This document shows, piece after piece, positions 1-7,499 of a stretch of 36,594 nt of DNA. The translations under genes and the position numbers were made by a program. The stretch is from Terriglobia bacterium (GTDB taxonomy: Bacteria > Acidobacteriota > Terriglobia > Bryobacterales > Bryobacteraceae), in the NCBI GenBank assembly GCA_025358575.1, contig JANYJA010000114.1, positions 1-36,594 of the forward strand, written 5' to 3'. Within the stretch, counting starts at the first letter, position 1, and every line of letters begins with the position of its first letter. A model generated the notes under the pieces. The model made no database searches. It had not been told where the DNA came from and saw only the letters and a list, made by a program, of their open reading frames with translations.

Positions 1-300
1 GCTGAGGCGCGCCAGACGTTTTTTGCGCCCCAGTCACAGCCGATTCGGGAGGACGACAAGGAGGTCTCCGCGGGCCGGGTCCTCCGAATCGTGTCGCGGC
101 ATGGGCTTTGGTTTGGTTTCATAAACCGGGGAGCGGAACTCGAGAACGTTTACATTGACAGCCGTGGATACCGAGGCGACCCCGAAGATCTTATGCCAGA
201 ACGACACGTAAGATTTGAGATTGGGAAGAATGAACGAGGTCTATTTGCACGGAATCTTGTGATCGTCGAGGCGGCTACCTCGCAAATCCCTAGGAAATAA
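1..300 (+). CDS. Cold-shock-domain-like protein, 5' truncated by window edge
   Basis: Frame 1 is open from the first base to the TAA at 298-300, so the gene starts outside the window; the GTG at 91 is only an internal codon. The visible C-terminal part (from about codon 26 of the fragment) has the spacing of a cold-shock/OB fold: a GRVLRI strand, then GLWFGFI in place of the usual KGFGFI, an acidic loop, and a final strand pair RHVRFEIGKNERG...ARNLVIVE resembling the end of CspA-like domains. Known CSD proteins bind single-stranded nucleic acid. The upstream 25 codons are a charged linker, so this is probably the tail of a longer protein and not a stand-alone CspA. The family call is by eye. 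Confidence 0.55.
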   Translation, partial: AEARQTFFAPQSQPIREDDKEVSAGRVLRIVSRHGLWFGFINRGAELENVYIDSRGYRGDPEDLMPERHVRFEIGKNERGLFARNLVIVEAATSQIPRK

Positions 301-572
301 GTGGTGTGGTTCGCAGTCACTTTGCCGGAACGCCCTGTGCGCCGACGCGGCTACCCCCTTCCGAGTAGGTCGTCGGCGATCTGGAAGTTGGGCTTGGTCG
401 CAATCTGAGCGGTTCAGATCACTCCTCGTAAGTCGGCTTGTGACCGCTAACCGTGTTGCTGCTCCCGGGTCACGCGCCAATGGGAAGTGACCCGTATCGG
501 GCGTTGACGAACTGGTTGGCCGACAATCCAGGAATAATCAATGATAAAAGCATTCCTCGATGGTGAACGCAC
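301..572. other. Intergenic, no gene recognised
   Basis: Nothing in this stretch reads as a credible gene on either strand. It holds one perfect 7-bp inverted repeat, CGGGTCA at 466-472 and TGACCCG at 488-494, with a 15-nt loop and no T tract. That makes it a poor intrinsic terminator candidate; an operator-like role is possible but unsupported. Confidence 0.5.
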
Positions 573-998
573 CTAACCTCGCGGCTGAATCGGCTTCAGC
601 CGGAAGCGGCCATATGTAACGAAAGCCGCTACCACGCCGACCAGAAAGGGAAACAACGCAGCCCAGCCCATCGGCATTGAAATAACTGTAGCCCCAGCCA
701 TGATGATCACCAGTCCACAAGCCGCGATCGGCGTCAGCCCCGGCCAGAGGCGAAACAGTGCAGGAGCGATTAGACCGACTCCCCCGAACAATTCCGCCAC
801 ACCGATGAAATGAAAGAACCACCCCGGCAATGAATTCTGTTTCGTCATCTCCGCGACGGGCATCACGAATTTCATCACCCCTGCAAACAAAAAGAGGACG
901 GCCAAAAAAATCTGCGCTGTCCAAAGCGCCACCGACAAGCTCTTGGCAGCGCCAATCGGGCGAACACCCTCATCCATTTTTCTCGTTTCCATATTCAC
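573..998 (-). CDS. DoxX-like membrane protein
   Basis: A 141-residue protein with about four hydrophobic segments (residues roughly 25-45, 60-80, 88-108 and 112-130) and a short basic tail. The first segment (LFLFAGVMKFVMP) and the second (FHFIGVAELFGGVGLI) match the DoxX/DoxD-like family, small inner-membrane proteins of mostly unknown function, some linked to quinone or thiosulfate metabolism. The ATG at 998 is preceded at 5 nt by AAGAG, a usable ribosome-binding site; a second ATG two codons on is possible. It is the last gene of a leftward series, 82 nt after the YdeI/OmdA-like gene, and may be cotranscribed with it. Confidence 0.8.
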   Translation of the reverse strand: MNMETRKMDEGVRPIGAAKSLSVALWTAQIFLAVLFLFAGVMKFVMPVAEMTKQNSLPGWFFHFIGVAELFGGVGLIAPALFRLWPGLTPIAACGLVIIMAGATVISMPMGWAALFPFLVGVVAAFVTYGRFRLKPIQPRG

Positions 999-1080
999 TC
1001 TTTATTTCTACCGCAAACCAGTCTTTGAGGGTGGCCGACTCCCGTCCGCGGTTGCAATGTCCAGTCTTCCCGTCTTGGAA

Positions 1081-1332
1081 TTAGCGGTGCGCGCATCCGG
1101 GCCAACAACAGGGGCGTCGTTTTCCATCCCTAAGGCTTGAACAGCCCCACTCGATCCGGCGGCTTCTAGTTTCTGCCTTCTTAGCTGACTCAATCCAACA
1201 TATCCACTCGTTGCGTGCGAGCGGAGTAATATCCTCCCATGCTGTTAATGCTTGCGGGTCCAATCTAAGTGCTTTGGTTAGATCCTCGGGGACGTCGTGT
1301 ACCACACCGCTAGAAATCTTTTTATTCGGCAT
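1081..1332 (-). CDS. YdeI/OmpD-associated (OmdA-like) small protein
   Basis: An 83-residue protein. It contains VPEDL.KAL, an aromatic W-E-x-x-x-P-L-A segment, WI.SAKKAETRSRRIE, and a C-terminal GKRRPCCWPGC. This order is the signature of the YdeI/OmpD-associated family ('bacteriocin-protection' family). Members have been linked to peptide tolerance but the biochemical role is not established. The ATG at 1332 lies 7 bp after the stop of the TPR-like gene, which strongly suggests cotranscription. Length agrees with short family members that end in the PCCW motif, so it looks complete. Confidence 0.75.
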   Translation of the reverse strand: MPNKKISSGVVHDVPEDLTKALRLDPQALTAWEDITPLARNEWICWIESAKKAETRSRRIEWGCSSLRDGKRRPCCWPGCAHR

Positions 1333-1339
1333 AGTTTAG

Positions 1340-3016
1340 TTAGTGGAAGTCGATTGACGCCACTTCGCCCGCGGTAGTGAGCAGGGCGTTCTGCCGGGCG
1401 AAATATTCGATGATGGCGTGGCGTGGTGCGGGCAGACGTCCGCACGCAAGCGTGGCGTTCGAGGCTCCGATGAAAGTGATCTGGGCGGGGTCACGGATCA
1501 GCAGCCGCAGCGTTTTGCCACTGGCGGTGTCGACGATCAGCCGGAGTTGCTTGCCAACGCAGTCCACCTGCTTCAGCGTGCCTTCTACATGGGCATCGGG
1601 CTTGGGCCCTTCCCACCATGCGACTGGTTCGGCGGAAGAAGACGTTTTGCCGCCATTCACCCGCGCTTCGGCAGCCCGCAAATCAGCTACAGCAGAGGCT
1701 TTCAGACGATTGATGTCACGTTCCTTTTCCTCGATGATGCGGCGACGCTCGGCGTCTTCATTATCGAGGCGCTGTTCTTCGATGGCCATGCGGGCAACGT
1801 GCATGCGCTCGCGCTGCGCAGGGTCGCTGGCGGACTGTTCAGCCGCGCGCCACGCCTTGGCGGCGTCGGCGAATTGTTTGCGATCGACATCGAGCTGCGC
1901 AAGGGCGGCCCAGTACCCGGCGTTCCGCGGATCGAGGAGGACGGCGCGCTTCCAATGCTGCTCGCGCTCGCCGGAGTCGGGCGATTTTTCGCCGAGGAGA
2001 AACTCAGCTTCGGCGGAATTCGGATCCGCCATAATGGCTTTTTGCAGGGCGCTGCGGGACTTGGCGGGATCGGATTCGATGCGCGCGTACGCCACCAGCG
2101 CGGTCGCATTCTTGCTGCCGGCTGCTACCGCACTAGTGAGAAAAGCGTTGGCACTGGCGGCGTCGTTTTTCGCGAGTGCCAGCAGGGCGAGGCCTTCGTT
2201 GGCCTCGGCAACATGCACTTTTTCGCGCAGCATGGCTTGGTAGACGGCGGCGGACGAGGGTGTCAACAGGTCCGCCAGCGCGAGGCGCACGGCATCCTCA
2301 TCTAAAGGCTGGGCCGTGAGATCGCGTTCGGGGCTTAGGGCTCGACTCGGGGCGTCGGAGGGGGCGAACGTACGCGCGGCAAAGTGCGCTTTCACTTCGT
2401 CGTCAATCTGGGTTGGAGATTTGGCCAGGGCGTTGCGATATGCGGCGTCTGGAGCGATGCCTTTGTCCAGATTGAACAAGAGCACGTGAAGACGCCCGTA
2501 GTATTCGGGGGTGGTGGCGAGGAGGTGAATGCGGGCCCAATCGAGATCGGGCGACGCGGGGGGCGCGCCCCAAGTGACGCGGGTGCCTTGGGAATCGATG
2601 GTGGAGAAGAACGCCGCAATGCCGGTTTCAAACTCGGCGGGCATGCGGCCGGCGTTGCGAGCGAGGAAGAGACGGGTGCAATCGCGCAGAACGGCGGGCG
2701 GGATGGGGGCATCGGCGGAGAGGGGAATGGTGTAGCCGTCGCGACCGCGGACGAGCATGGGCGCGGCTTGGGCGGCATCGCGTTCGTTGGCGGTTTTGAA
2801 CAGTGTGATGCGGATCGGGGGATCGACGGTGAGATTGGTCTTGCCGAGGAGCTGGCCGAGGGCGTTTCGGAACTGTTCGAACTTGCTCAGCATGTCCTTG
2901 GCCTCTCTGGGGCTGGCGTCACTGATGAGAGTGAAGGGCCCGGAGCGAACCTGCACCCAGCGTGTTTCGGCAGGCAGCGTTGCGGTGACGAAGAGGAGAA
3001 ACCACGCGAGCCGCAT
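1340..3016 (-). CDS. Exported TPR-like protein of unknown function
   Basis: I choose the ATG at 3016 because it places MRLAWFLLFVTATLPAE, a clear signal peptide, at the N terminus. A GTG 21 codons upstream would bury it. The mature protein is about 540 residues. Residues about 20-220 form a globular region resembling acidobacterial proteins that follow VRSGPFTLISDA-type starts. Residues about 240-400 look like TPR helices (alanine-rich, with LAL..ND.ASA and AIMADPNSAEAEFLLGE). A coiled coil rich in E and R follows (EDAERRRIIEEKERDINRL). The last 100 residues are a small beta-rich domain. It follows the XRE-cupin regulator by 22 bp and precedes the OmdA-like gene by 7 bp, so the three probably form an operon. 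I cannot assign an activity. Confidence 0.75.
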   Translation of the reverse strand: MRLAWFLLFVTATLPAETRWVQVRSGPFTLISDASPREAKDMLSKFEQFRNALGQLLGKTNLTVDPPIRITLFKTANERDAAQAAPMLVRGRDGYTIPLSADAPIPPAVLRDCTRLFLARNAGRMPAEFETGIAAFFSTIDSQGTRVTWGAPPASPDLDWARIHLLATTPEYYGRLHVLLFNLDKGIAPDAAYRNALAKSPTQIDDEVKAHFAARTFAPSDAPSRALSPERDLTAQPLDEDAVRLALADLLTPSSAAVYQAMLREKVHVAEANEGLALLALAKNDAASANAFLTSAVAAGSKNATALVAYARIESDPAKSRSALQKAIMADPNSAEAEFLLGEKSPDSGEREQHWKRAVLLDPRNAGYWAALAQLDVDRKQFADAAKAWRAAEQSASDPAQRERMHVARMAIEEQRLDNEDAERRRIIEEKERDINRLKASAVADLRAAEARVNGGKTSSSAEPVAWWEGPKPDAHVEGTLKQVDCVGKQLRLIVDTASGKTLRLLIRDPAQITFIGASNATLACGRLPAPRHAIIEYFARQNALLTTAGEVASIDFH

Positions 3017-3038
3017 GTACACGATTATCGCGCGTGGG

Positions 3039-3653
3039 TTAGAGGCGGGGCGGAACGGTGATGACGACGGCGCGTCCACCGGACTTCAAGCCGCGGTAAC
3101 TGTGCGGCTCAGAGGCATCGAAGTAGACACTGTCCCCATTTTTCAGCACGTGGTCCTCGGATTGAAAGTGGATGGAGAGGGAGCCTTCCAGCATGAAGAG
3201 GAACTCGGAGCCTTCGTGGAAGTGTTCTTTCACGGCATCGGCCGCGCGAGCGGGAAACTCAGCCAGATAGGCCTGCATGCCTTTGCCTTGCGCGGCGAAA
3301 GCGAGGCACTCGAAGAAATAGGACGGCACGGGGGAATCGGCGCGTTCGGGAAACTTGATGCGCTCATCGGCGCGCACTACAGTGAAGAGTTTGCGGCGGC
3401 GGCGGTCGTCGAAAAAGTGCTCAAGGCCGACATCGAAGACGGCGGCGATTCGCGCCAGCGTGGGGAGCGTCGGAACCATTTTGCTGGTTTCGAGCTGCGA
3501 CAGCATGGAGGCGGAGAGTCCGGTGTGCCGTCCGAGATCGACCAGCGCGATCTTCTTGCGCAGCCGGAGTTGTCGCAGCTTGGCTCCCAGCTCGTAAGAA
3601 GACAGCAGCCGCTGGATCGTTTCCTCACTATTTTCCGTCACGCTTAAAGTCAT
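3039..3653 (-). CDS. XRE-family transcriptional regulator with C-terminal cupin
   Basis: Residues about 18-75 form a helix-turn-helix of the XRE type (LGAKLRQLRLRKKIALVDLGR, then TGLSASMLSQLE and PTLPTLARIAAVFDV). Residues about 120-200 form a small cupin beta-barrel (EHFHEGSEFLFMLEG, then NGDSVYFDASEPHSY), with histidines placed to bind a metal or ligand. Proteins of this layout are ligand-responsive repressors or activators, often of neighbouring genes. The ATG at 3653 starts 34 codons inside a longer GTG-initiated frame (from 3755). I prefer it because the extra residues are not family-like and because it leaves a 122-bp AT-rich divergent region. It likely controls itself, the downstream TPR/OmdA genes and possibly the divergent sigma factor; that is inference. 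Confidence 0.85.
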   Translation of the reverse strand: MTLSVTENSEETIQRLLSSYELGAKLRQLRLRKKIALVDLGRHTGLSASMLSQLETSKMVPTLPTLARIAAVFDVGLEHFFDDRRRRKLFTVVRADERIKFPERADSPVPSYFFECLAFAAQGKGMQAYLAEFPARAADAVKEHFHEGSEFLFMLEGSLSIHFQSEDHVLKNGDSVYFDASEPHSYRGLKSGGRAVVITVPPRL

Positions 3654-3775
3654 ATTATCATAACTTAAACTTACGCTCTGATTGTTATCACAAATTAAAT
3701 CACTTTCAGCTGCAACGGATTTTGCCCCGTTTTCGAGGCTATTCTCAAAGTGCACACAAATAGGACGGTATCGAT
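3654..3775. promoter_or_regulatory. Divergent intergenic region between XRE-cupin regulator and ECF sigma gene
   Basis: This stretch separates two divergent regulatory genes. The half next to the XRE gene (about 3654-3705) is strikingly AT-rich compared with the GC-rich surroundings, as expected for promoters or operators. I cannot assign convincing -35/-10 pairs. If the XRE gene used the upstream GTG at 3755 the space would shrink to 20 bp. Confidence 0.4.
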
Positions 3776-4405
3776 ATGACGCTGATGCAAAAGAATTCTC
3801 CGGAGATGGCGGCCTGCGCGGAGAACGACTTGGTCAAGATGGCACAGGAAGGGCGCGAGGAGGCTTTCACGGAGTTGTTGCGGCGTAATTATTCTTCGTC
3901 ATTCAAACTGGCGATGTCGATTTTGCGCGAGCGGCAGGAGGCGGAGGATGAGGTGCAGAACGCTTACTGGAAAGCATATCAGCACATCAATCAATTTCAG
4001 CAGGATTCGAAGTTTTCCACGTGGATGACGCGCATTGTAGTGAACCAATGCCTGATGCGGTTGCGGCAAACGCGGCGCGCCAAATTTCTGTTTCTGGACG
4101 ACACCTTGATCGGCGAAGAGCGAGCCACCATGGAGTTGGTGGACAAAAGCGAAACTCCGGAGGCGCAGTTGGGATCGCGCGAACTGGCGGAGCTGCTGCG
4201 CAAAGAGATCCGCCGAATTCCACCGCTGCTGCGGAATGTTTTCGTGTTGCGCGATGTGAATCAACTTTCCATGACAGAGGTTGCGGAAGAGTTGGGGATA
4301 TCGGTAGCGGCGGCGAAATCGCGGCTGTTGCGTGCGCGGCTGGAACTTCGGCAGAGGTTGGAGAAGCACTGCGGACGTTTGGGACACGCGACGCTGACGG
4401 CGTAG
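3776..4405 (+). CDS. ECF-like RNA polymerase sigma factor (sigma-70 family)
   Basis: A 209-residue protein with the two-domain layout of extracytoplasmic-function sigma factors. Residues about 22-95 are sigma region 2 (AFTELLRRNYSSSFKLA, AEDEVQNAYWKAYQHI, FSTWMTRIVVNQCLMRLR) for core and -10 binding. After an acidic linker, residues about 135-200 are region 4 (RIPPLLRNVFVLRD, LSMTEVAEELGISVAAAKSR, RARLELRQRL) for -35 recognition. No anti-sigma gene follows; tRNA-Glu begins 22 bp after the stop. Control might come from the divergent XRE-cupin regulator or from elsewhere. The ATG at 3776 starts the family alignment well; a second ATG lies three codons on. Confidence 0.9.
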   Translation: MTLMQKNSPEMAACAENDLVKMAQEGREEAFTELLRRNYSSSFKLAMSILRERQEAEDEVQNAYWKAYQHINQFQQDSKFSTWMTRIVVNQCLMRLRQTRRAKFLFLDDTLIGEERATMELVDKSETPEAQLGSRELAELLRKEIRRIPPLLRNVFVLRDVNQLSMTEVAEELGISVAAAKSRLLRARLELRQRLEKHCGRLGHATLTA

Positions 4406-4427
4406 GGTGTGTATACTGAGGGGGCGC

Positions 4428-4502
4428 GGCGCTATCGTCTAATGGTTAGGACGGAGCCCTCTCAAGGCTTTAATACGGGTTCGACTCCCGTTAGCGCTAC
4501 CA
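4428..4502 (+). tRNA. tRNA-Glu (anticodon CTC)
   Basis: A full cloverleaf can be drawn. The acceptor GGCGCTA pairs with TAGCGCT (G1-T72 wobble). A D-arm follows (GTC TAATGGTTAG GAC). The anticodon stem GAGCC/GGCTT encloses the loop CTCTCAA, giving anticodon CTC, which reads GAG (Glu). The T-arm is ACGGG TTCGACT CCCGT, then discriminator A and an encoded CCA at 4500-4502. The 3' 24 nt are the insertion target of the island that follows. Confidence 0.95.
4479..4502 (+). repeat. Putative attL: 3' end of tRNA-Glu
   Basis: These 24 nt (part of the T-arm, the acceptor strand and CCA) recur at 35969-35992 in the same orientation with one mismatch (C4495 versus T35985). A tyrosine integrase remnant starts 30 bp away. 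This is the standard layout of an integrative element that restores the tRNA on insertion. Confidence 0.7.
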
Positions 4503-4531
4503 AATATCCTTTTTGTTTTCAATTGTTTAGG

Positions 4532-5224
4532 TTAGATTTTGGGGACTTCGCGCAACACTGTGCAACACTCTGCCACCGTAGGTGTGGCCGCACGGCGGAT
4601 CAGTCTGTCCCACGCTTCAGCAGCTCGGATGTCGTCGCCATGCAAGTTATGGCTGTATACTCTGGCTGTGATACTTGGGTCAGCGTGGCCTAAGCGCTTG
4701 CTAACAACAGGGAGGGGTACTCCCGCCGAGAGCAGTTGATCCATGGCTATGGCGGAGACAATGAAGGCTAATACCCGGCAATCCGCACTTTCGGGCCAAC
4801 TGGCAGACTGCCGCGGTGACTGAGTCGGGCTTCAAATAGTTTCCCTCCAGAGTCGCAAAACCAGATCTAGGCCGGTGCTGTGTTCATTTCCCAAGAACTT
4901 GGCGTTTTCGCTCTGGCGTTCTCGGTGAATCTTGAGCGCCTCGACGCATGAAGCCGGTAGGGGGAAGCTTCGCGGATCGCCGCTCTTCGGTGGTTTCACG
5001 CGTAATCCACTTTTCGTTTGTTCGAGGGACCGCCTGACCTCCATTGTTCGCGTCCCCAAATTTACATCTTTCCAAGTTAAGGCCAGCAACTCGCCGCGAC
5101 GGCACCCTGTTGCGGCACCTAGTTCGAGAATGGGATGCAAGAACGGATGAGACCGTGCGGCATCAATAAACCACAGCAAGCCGCAGTCTCTGATGGGCAC
5201 GGAAGCCCGAGCTTCAGTTGGCAT
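4532..5224 (-). pseudogene. Tyrosine recombinase/integrase, frameshifted
   Basis: Three successive frames on the minus strand together give a phage-integrase catalytic domain. The upstream piece (5224 to about 4850) has DAARSHPFLHPILELG, ATGCRRGELLALTW (catalytic Arg I) and VNLGTRTMEVRRSLE. A middle piece (about 4845-4745) reads EGNYLKPDSVTAAV, then SLHCLRHSHGS, which holds the H-x-x-R box. The last piece (4744-4532) reads LLSAGVPLPVVSKRLGHADP, then ITARVYSH with the catalytic Tyr. So all catalytic motifs survive but at least two frameshifts (near 4850 and 4740) separate them. It points toward tRNA-Glu, as expected for the integrase that made the island. The N-terminal core-binding domain is not recognisable upstream. 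Confidence 0.8.
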
Positions 5225-5344
5225 CCGGGCATGGAAGTTCGCGGAGACAACGAGCTTGCGCAGTACCTAATGATGCGGCTGTTGGTCTCGCGAAGGAGGA
5301 GCGCGGACTGCCCGGCCTCGGTGCTGAACTCACCGGGAGCTATC

Positions 5345-6974
5345 GCCACCTAACCGAAACGTCGGCCGTGTGGAAAAAACTCGCCAACGCTCAGAATCCC
5401 CAACTCCGCACATATCGAGAGATTCTCGAACGGATGATCGGGACGCGCACCGCGGCACGTGATCAGATTCGGAGCATCTCAGAATCCAGGCAACTGTAAG
5501 GCGCGCGCTCGATTTCTTTAAAGCGGGCCAGAAGTCACTGATCTTCTGCGTGTACACCAAGACCGTAGAGGCTATTCGTGATCAGCTGGATGTCGCGATC
5601 AACGCATATCTCAGCGAGAAGAGAAAAGAAGTATTCGGTGAACCATCCGCATTCGAGAACTTCCGCCGCCGTTTTTTCAATCGACCCGAGGCCCTGTTTT
5701 CACTCATTCAGGATCATCCACTTCTAGGAACGCTTCGTGGGCAGCGCGTCGGAATACGTCAAGACGTCGCTCTTTCGACTGAAGAACTTAGGCAGGTAGC
5801 CTCGATTCTCGTAGCGCGCCGTGAGCGTTCAGACTCGGACAAGCCAGACCGACGACTTCTCCTCGCGGCGACAGAGCATGTAGCAGTCAGACAATGGCGT
5901 GACCAGCCAGAAGGGCAGAGGTGGCTAGCCGAAGTCCTGAGTCAATGTAAAGGACTCGAAGATAAGATCTCCGACGCCGGGCGGCTGGAGGCACGGGTAC
6001 CGCTGTCGAGGAAGGAGCACCGTGGGCGCACCCGCTCCTCAGATCCAGAGGCGCGTGGACGGTCCGCCGATCCACTTGAAGCCGAATTTTCGTAATGGCC
6101 TGATTGCCTCGGGAAACCGTGTGCCGCTGCTTGCACAACACCATCGAGGACTTTTCGCGCAGTTCGATCTGGAAACCCGCGTTGTTGCAGGACAAGTGTT
6201 CCGTCGGATCCTGATGGCGGAAGAGTTTTTGCTTCGCTACCTGGCCGACGTCGAAAAAGAGCAAGCCGAGCGATGGGCTGACTACCTGTCGGATCGATAC
6301 AACCGACGCCTCGATGGTCATTTCGAATCCCTCTGCGACCGTGTGAACGCCTACTTTGAAACACTTCTCAGAGCTCAAAAGAATCGCGCTCTGCTTGCCG
6401 GGTACCACGCCGGGGCGGATAACCGCAACGTCGTCCAGCTTGTCAAAGGTGATACGGATAATTGTGATCGTTACTTCCTCGGGTTCAATACACCCTATAG
6501 TCCCGAAATCCTTGTTTTCACCCAAGTCGGACAGGAGGGAATAGATTTGCACCGGGAATGTCGCCACGTTCTTCATCACGATCTCTGCTGGAATCCTGCG
6601 ACAATCGAGCAACGCACTGGCCGGGTTGGTCGAATCGGCAGCAAGGTGGAGCGCGAACGCAATGGAGTGGACGACGGCACGGGTCCAACCCTGGAGATCG
6701 CCGTACCTTACCTTGCAGGAACCTATGACGAGCGAATGTTTGAAGAGCTCTATCGACGAGCGCAGCTATTTGAGGTGACGTTGGGGGGGACCTTTGGATG
6801 GAAGGGCGTATCGATCCGGAACATTTGGCCGCAGAAAGGCGGCTTCGAGAGAAACTCGGGATTGGAACGGAAGATGAAGATTTGGGGCATCACGCCGATG
6901 ACACCGGTGTGGTTAATCTGCCCCCAGACATGATTGAACAGCTCCGCGTTGATCTATCAGTATGGAAGCCATGA
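5345..6974 (+). pseudogene. SF2/SNF2-like helicase, C-terminal half, multiply frameshifted
   Basis: Reading across frames gives one protein. First come residues around TSAVWKKLANAQNPQLRTY. After a frameshift near 5465, EHLRIQATVRRALDFF and QKSLIFCVYTKTVEAIRDQL (helicase motif IV) appear. Another shift near 6020 leads to ILVFTQVGQEGIDLHRE (motif V) and WNPATIEQRTGRVGRIG (motif VI). A third shift near 6800 gives DPEHLAAERRLREKLG and ends at TGA 6972-6974. This is the C-terminal helicase lobe of a family often found in defence islands; the tail (VPYLAGTYDERMFEE) is typical. The N-terminal ATPase lobe (Walker A, DEAD box) is missing, replaced by the integrase remnant. The exact 5' limit is uncertain. 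Confidence 0.75.
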
Positions 6975-7122
6975 GGGCCATTAAACGCGCTCTGGACGGC
7001 TCAATCATCCAAGCCGCCTTCAAACCGATCTCAAATGTAGCGCGCGCCAAAACTTGAGCAGACGGGAGAAGCACCAGATCAGCGCTCGCTAGAGCTAAAA
7101 TTGATTCGATATTGCGGATCAT
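6913..7122 (-). pseudogene. DUF5677-like N-terminal fragment
   Basis: The minus-strand frame from ATG 7122 reads LLPSAQVLARATFEIGLKAA followed by W-M, which resembles the start of DUF5677-type proteins (LLP.A.VLARA.FE.GLKA.WM). After about residue 50 the resemblance ends and the frame overlaps the 3' end of the helicase pseudogene. I therefore regard it as a truncated remnant. The family's function is unknown to me. The call is by eye and modest. Confidence 0.35.
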
Positions 7123-7277
7123 TAGAACCGCGAGAAGAGAGTCCTATAAGCGCCGGAGCGAAAATAGACCCATAAACGCCGCGTGAGCGGCGTTGCTGGC
7201 GGGGCAAAACCAGGCCGCCAGGAAACTGGTTCCATCGAACATTCCCATAGGCTTATGTTTTGTGGAACACCTGAGAG

Positions 7278-7340
7278 GTGTACACAGTGGAGTTGTATGC
7301 GCGGGTGCGGCGAGCGGTCGTCGTCGACAAGATGAGCTTC
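7278..7340 (+). pseudogene. IS21-family istA, 5' fragment
   Basis: From GTG 7278 the frame reads VYTVELYARVRRAVV then VDKMS, the characteristic start of IstA transposases of the IS21 family (M-x-T-V-E-x-Y-A-R-V-R-R). Just upstream is GAGAG, a possible ribosome-binding site. The similarity stops at about 7336 where a different repeat, a tyrosine recombinase tail, begins. No istB and no other istA sequence is seen. The flank at 7160-7277 may be the IS21 left end but I could not define its terminal repeat. Confidence 0.65.
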
Positions 7341-7415
7341 ACGCGCGACCGGGACAATCGACTTCGAGCTTCATCTCCATTTCGTAGGCGTTGCGGTTTG
7401 TTGCAGAACTTTGCA
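7337..7415 (+). repeat. 79-bp recombinase-tail repeat, copy A
   Basis: The first 51 bp encode LHARPGQSTSSFISIS then a TAG, the extreme C terminus of a XerC/phage-type tyrosine recombinase. The next 28 bp are also shared with copy B (23304-23382, 74 of 79 identical) and copy C (35568-35646, minus strand, 65 of 79 identical by my count). The rest of the recombinase is absent here. Confidence 0.75.
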
Positions 7416-7499
7416 GTGTGAGTCTGGAGGCAGTGGGGGAGCCGTACAATGCCGGGGCGGGGGGCAGATGCAGAGTTCGCCGATCGGCCGGGAATCGGC

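Noticed and set aside
466-494. Inverted repeat CGGGTCA/TGACCCG as a terminator
   Set aside because: The loop is 15 nt and no T tract follows. It is too weak for an intrinsic terminator.
2384-3647. Long plus-strand frames opposite the TPR-like and XRE genes
   Set aside because: They are antisense to genes with a signal peptide, clear domains and operon spacing. Their composition (Gly/Val/Arg rich) is that of complementary-strand shadows in GC-rich DNA.
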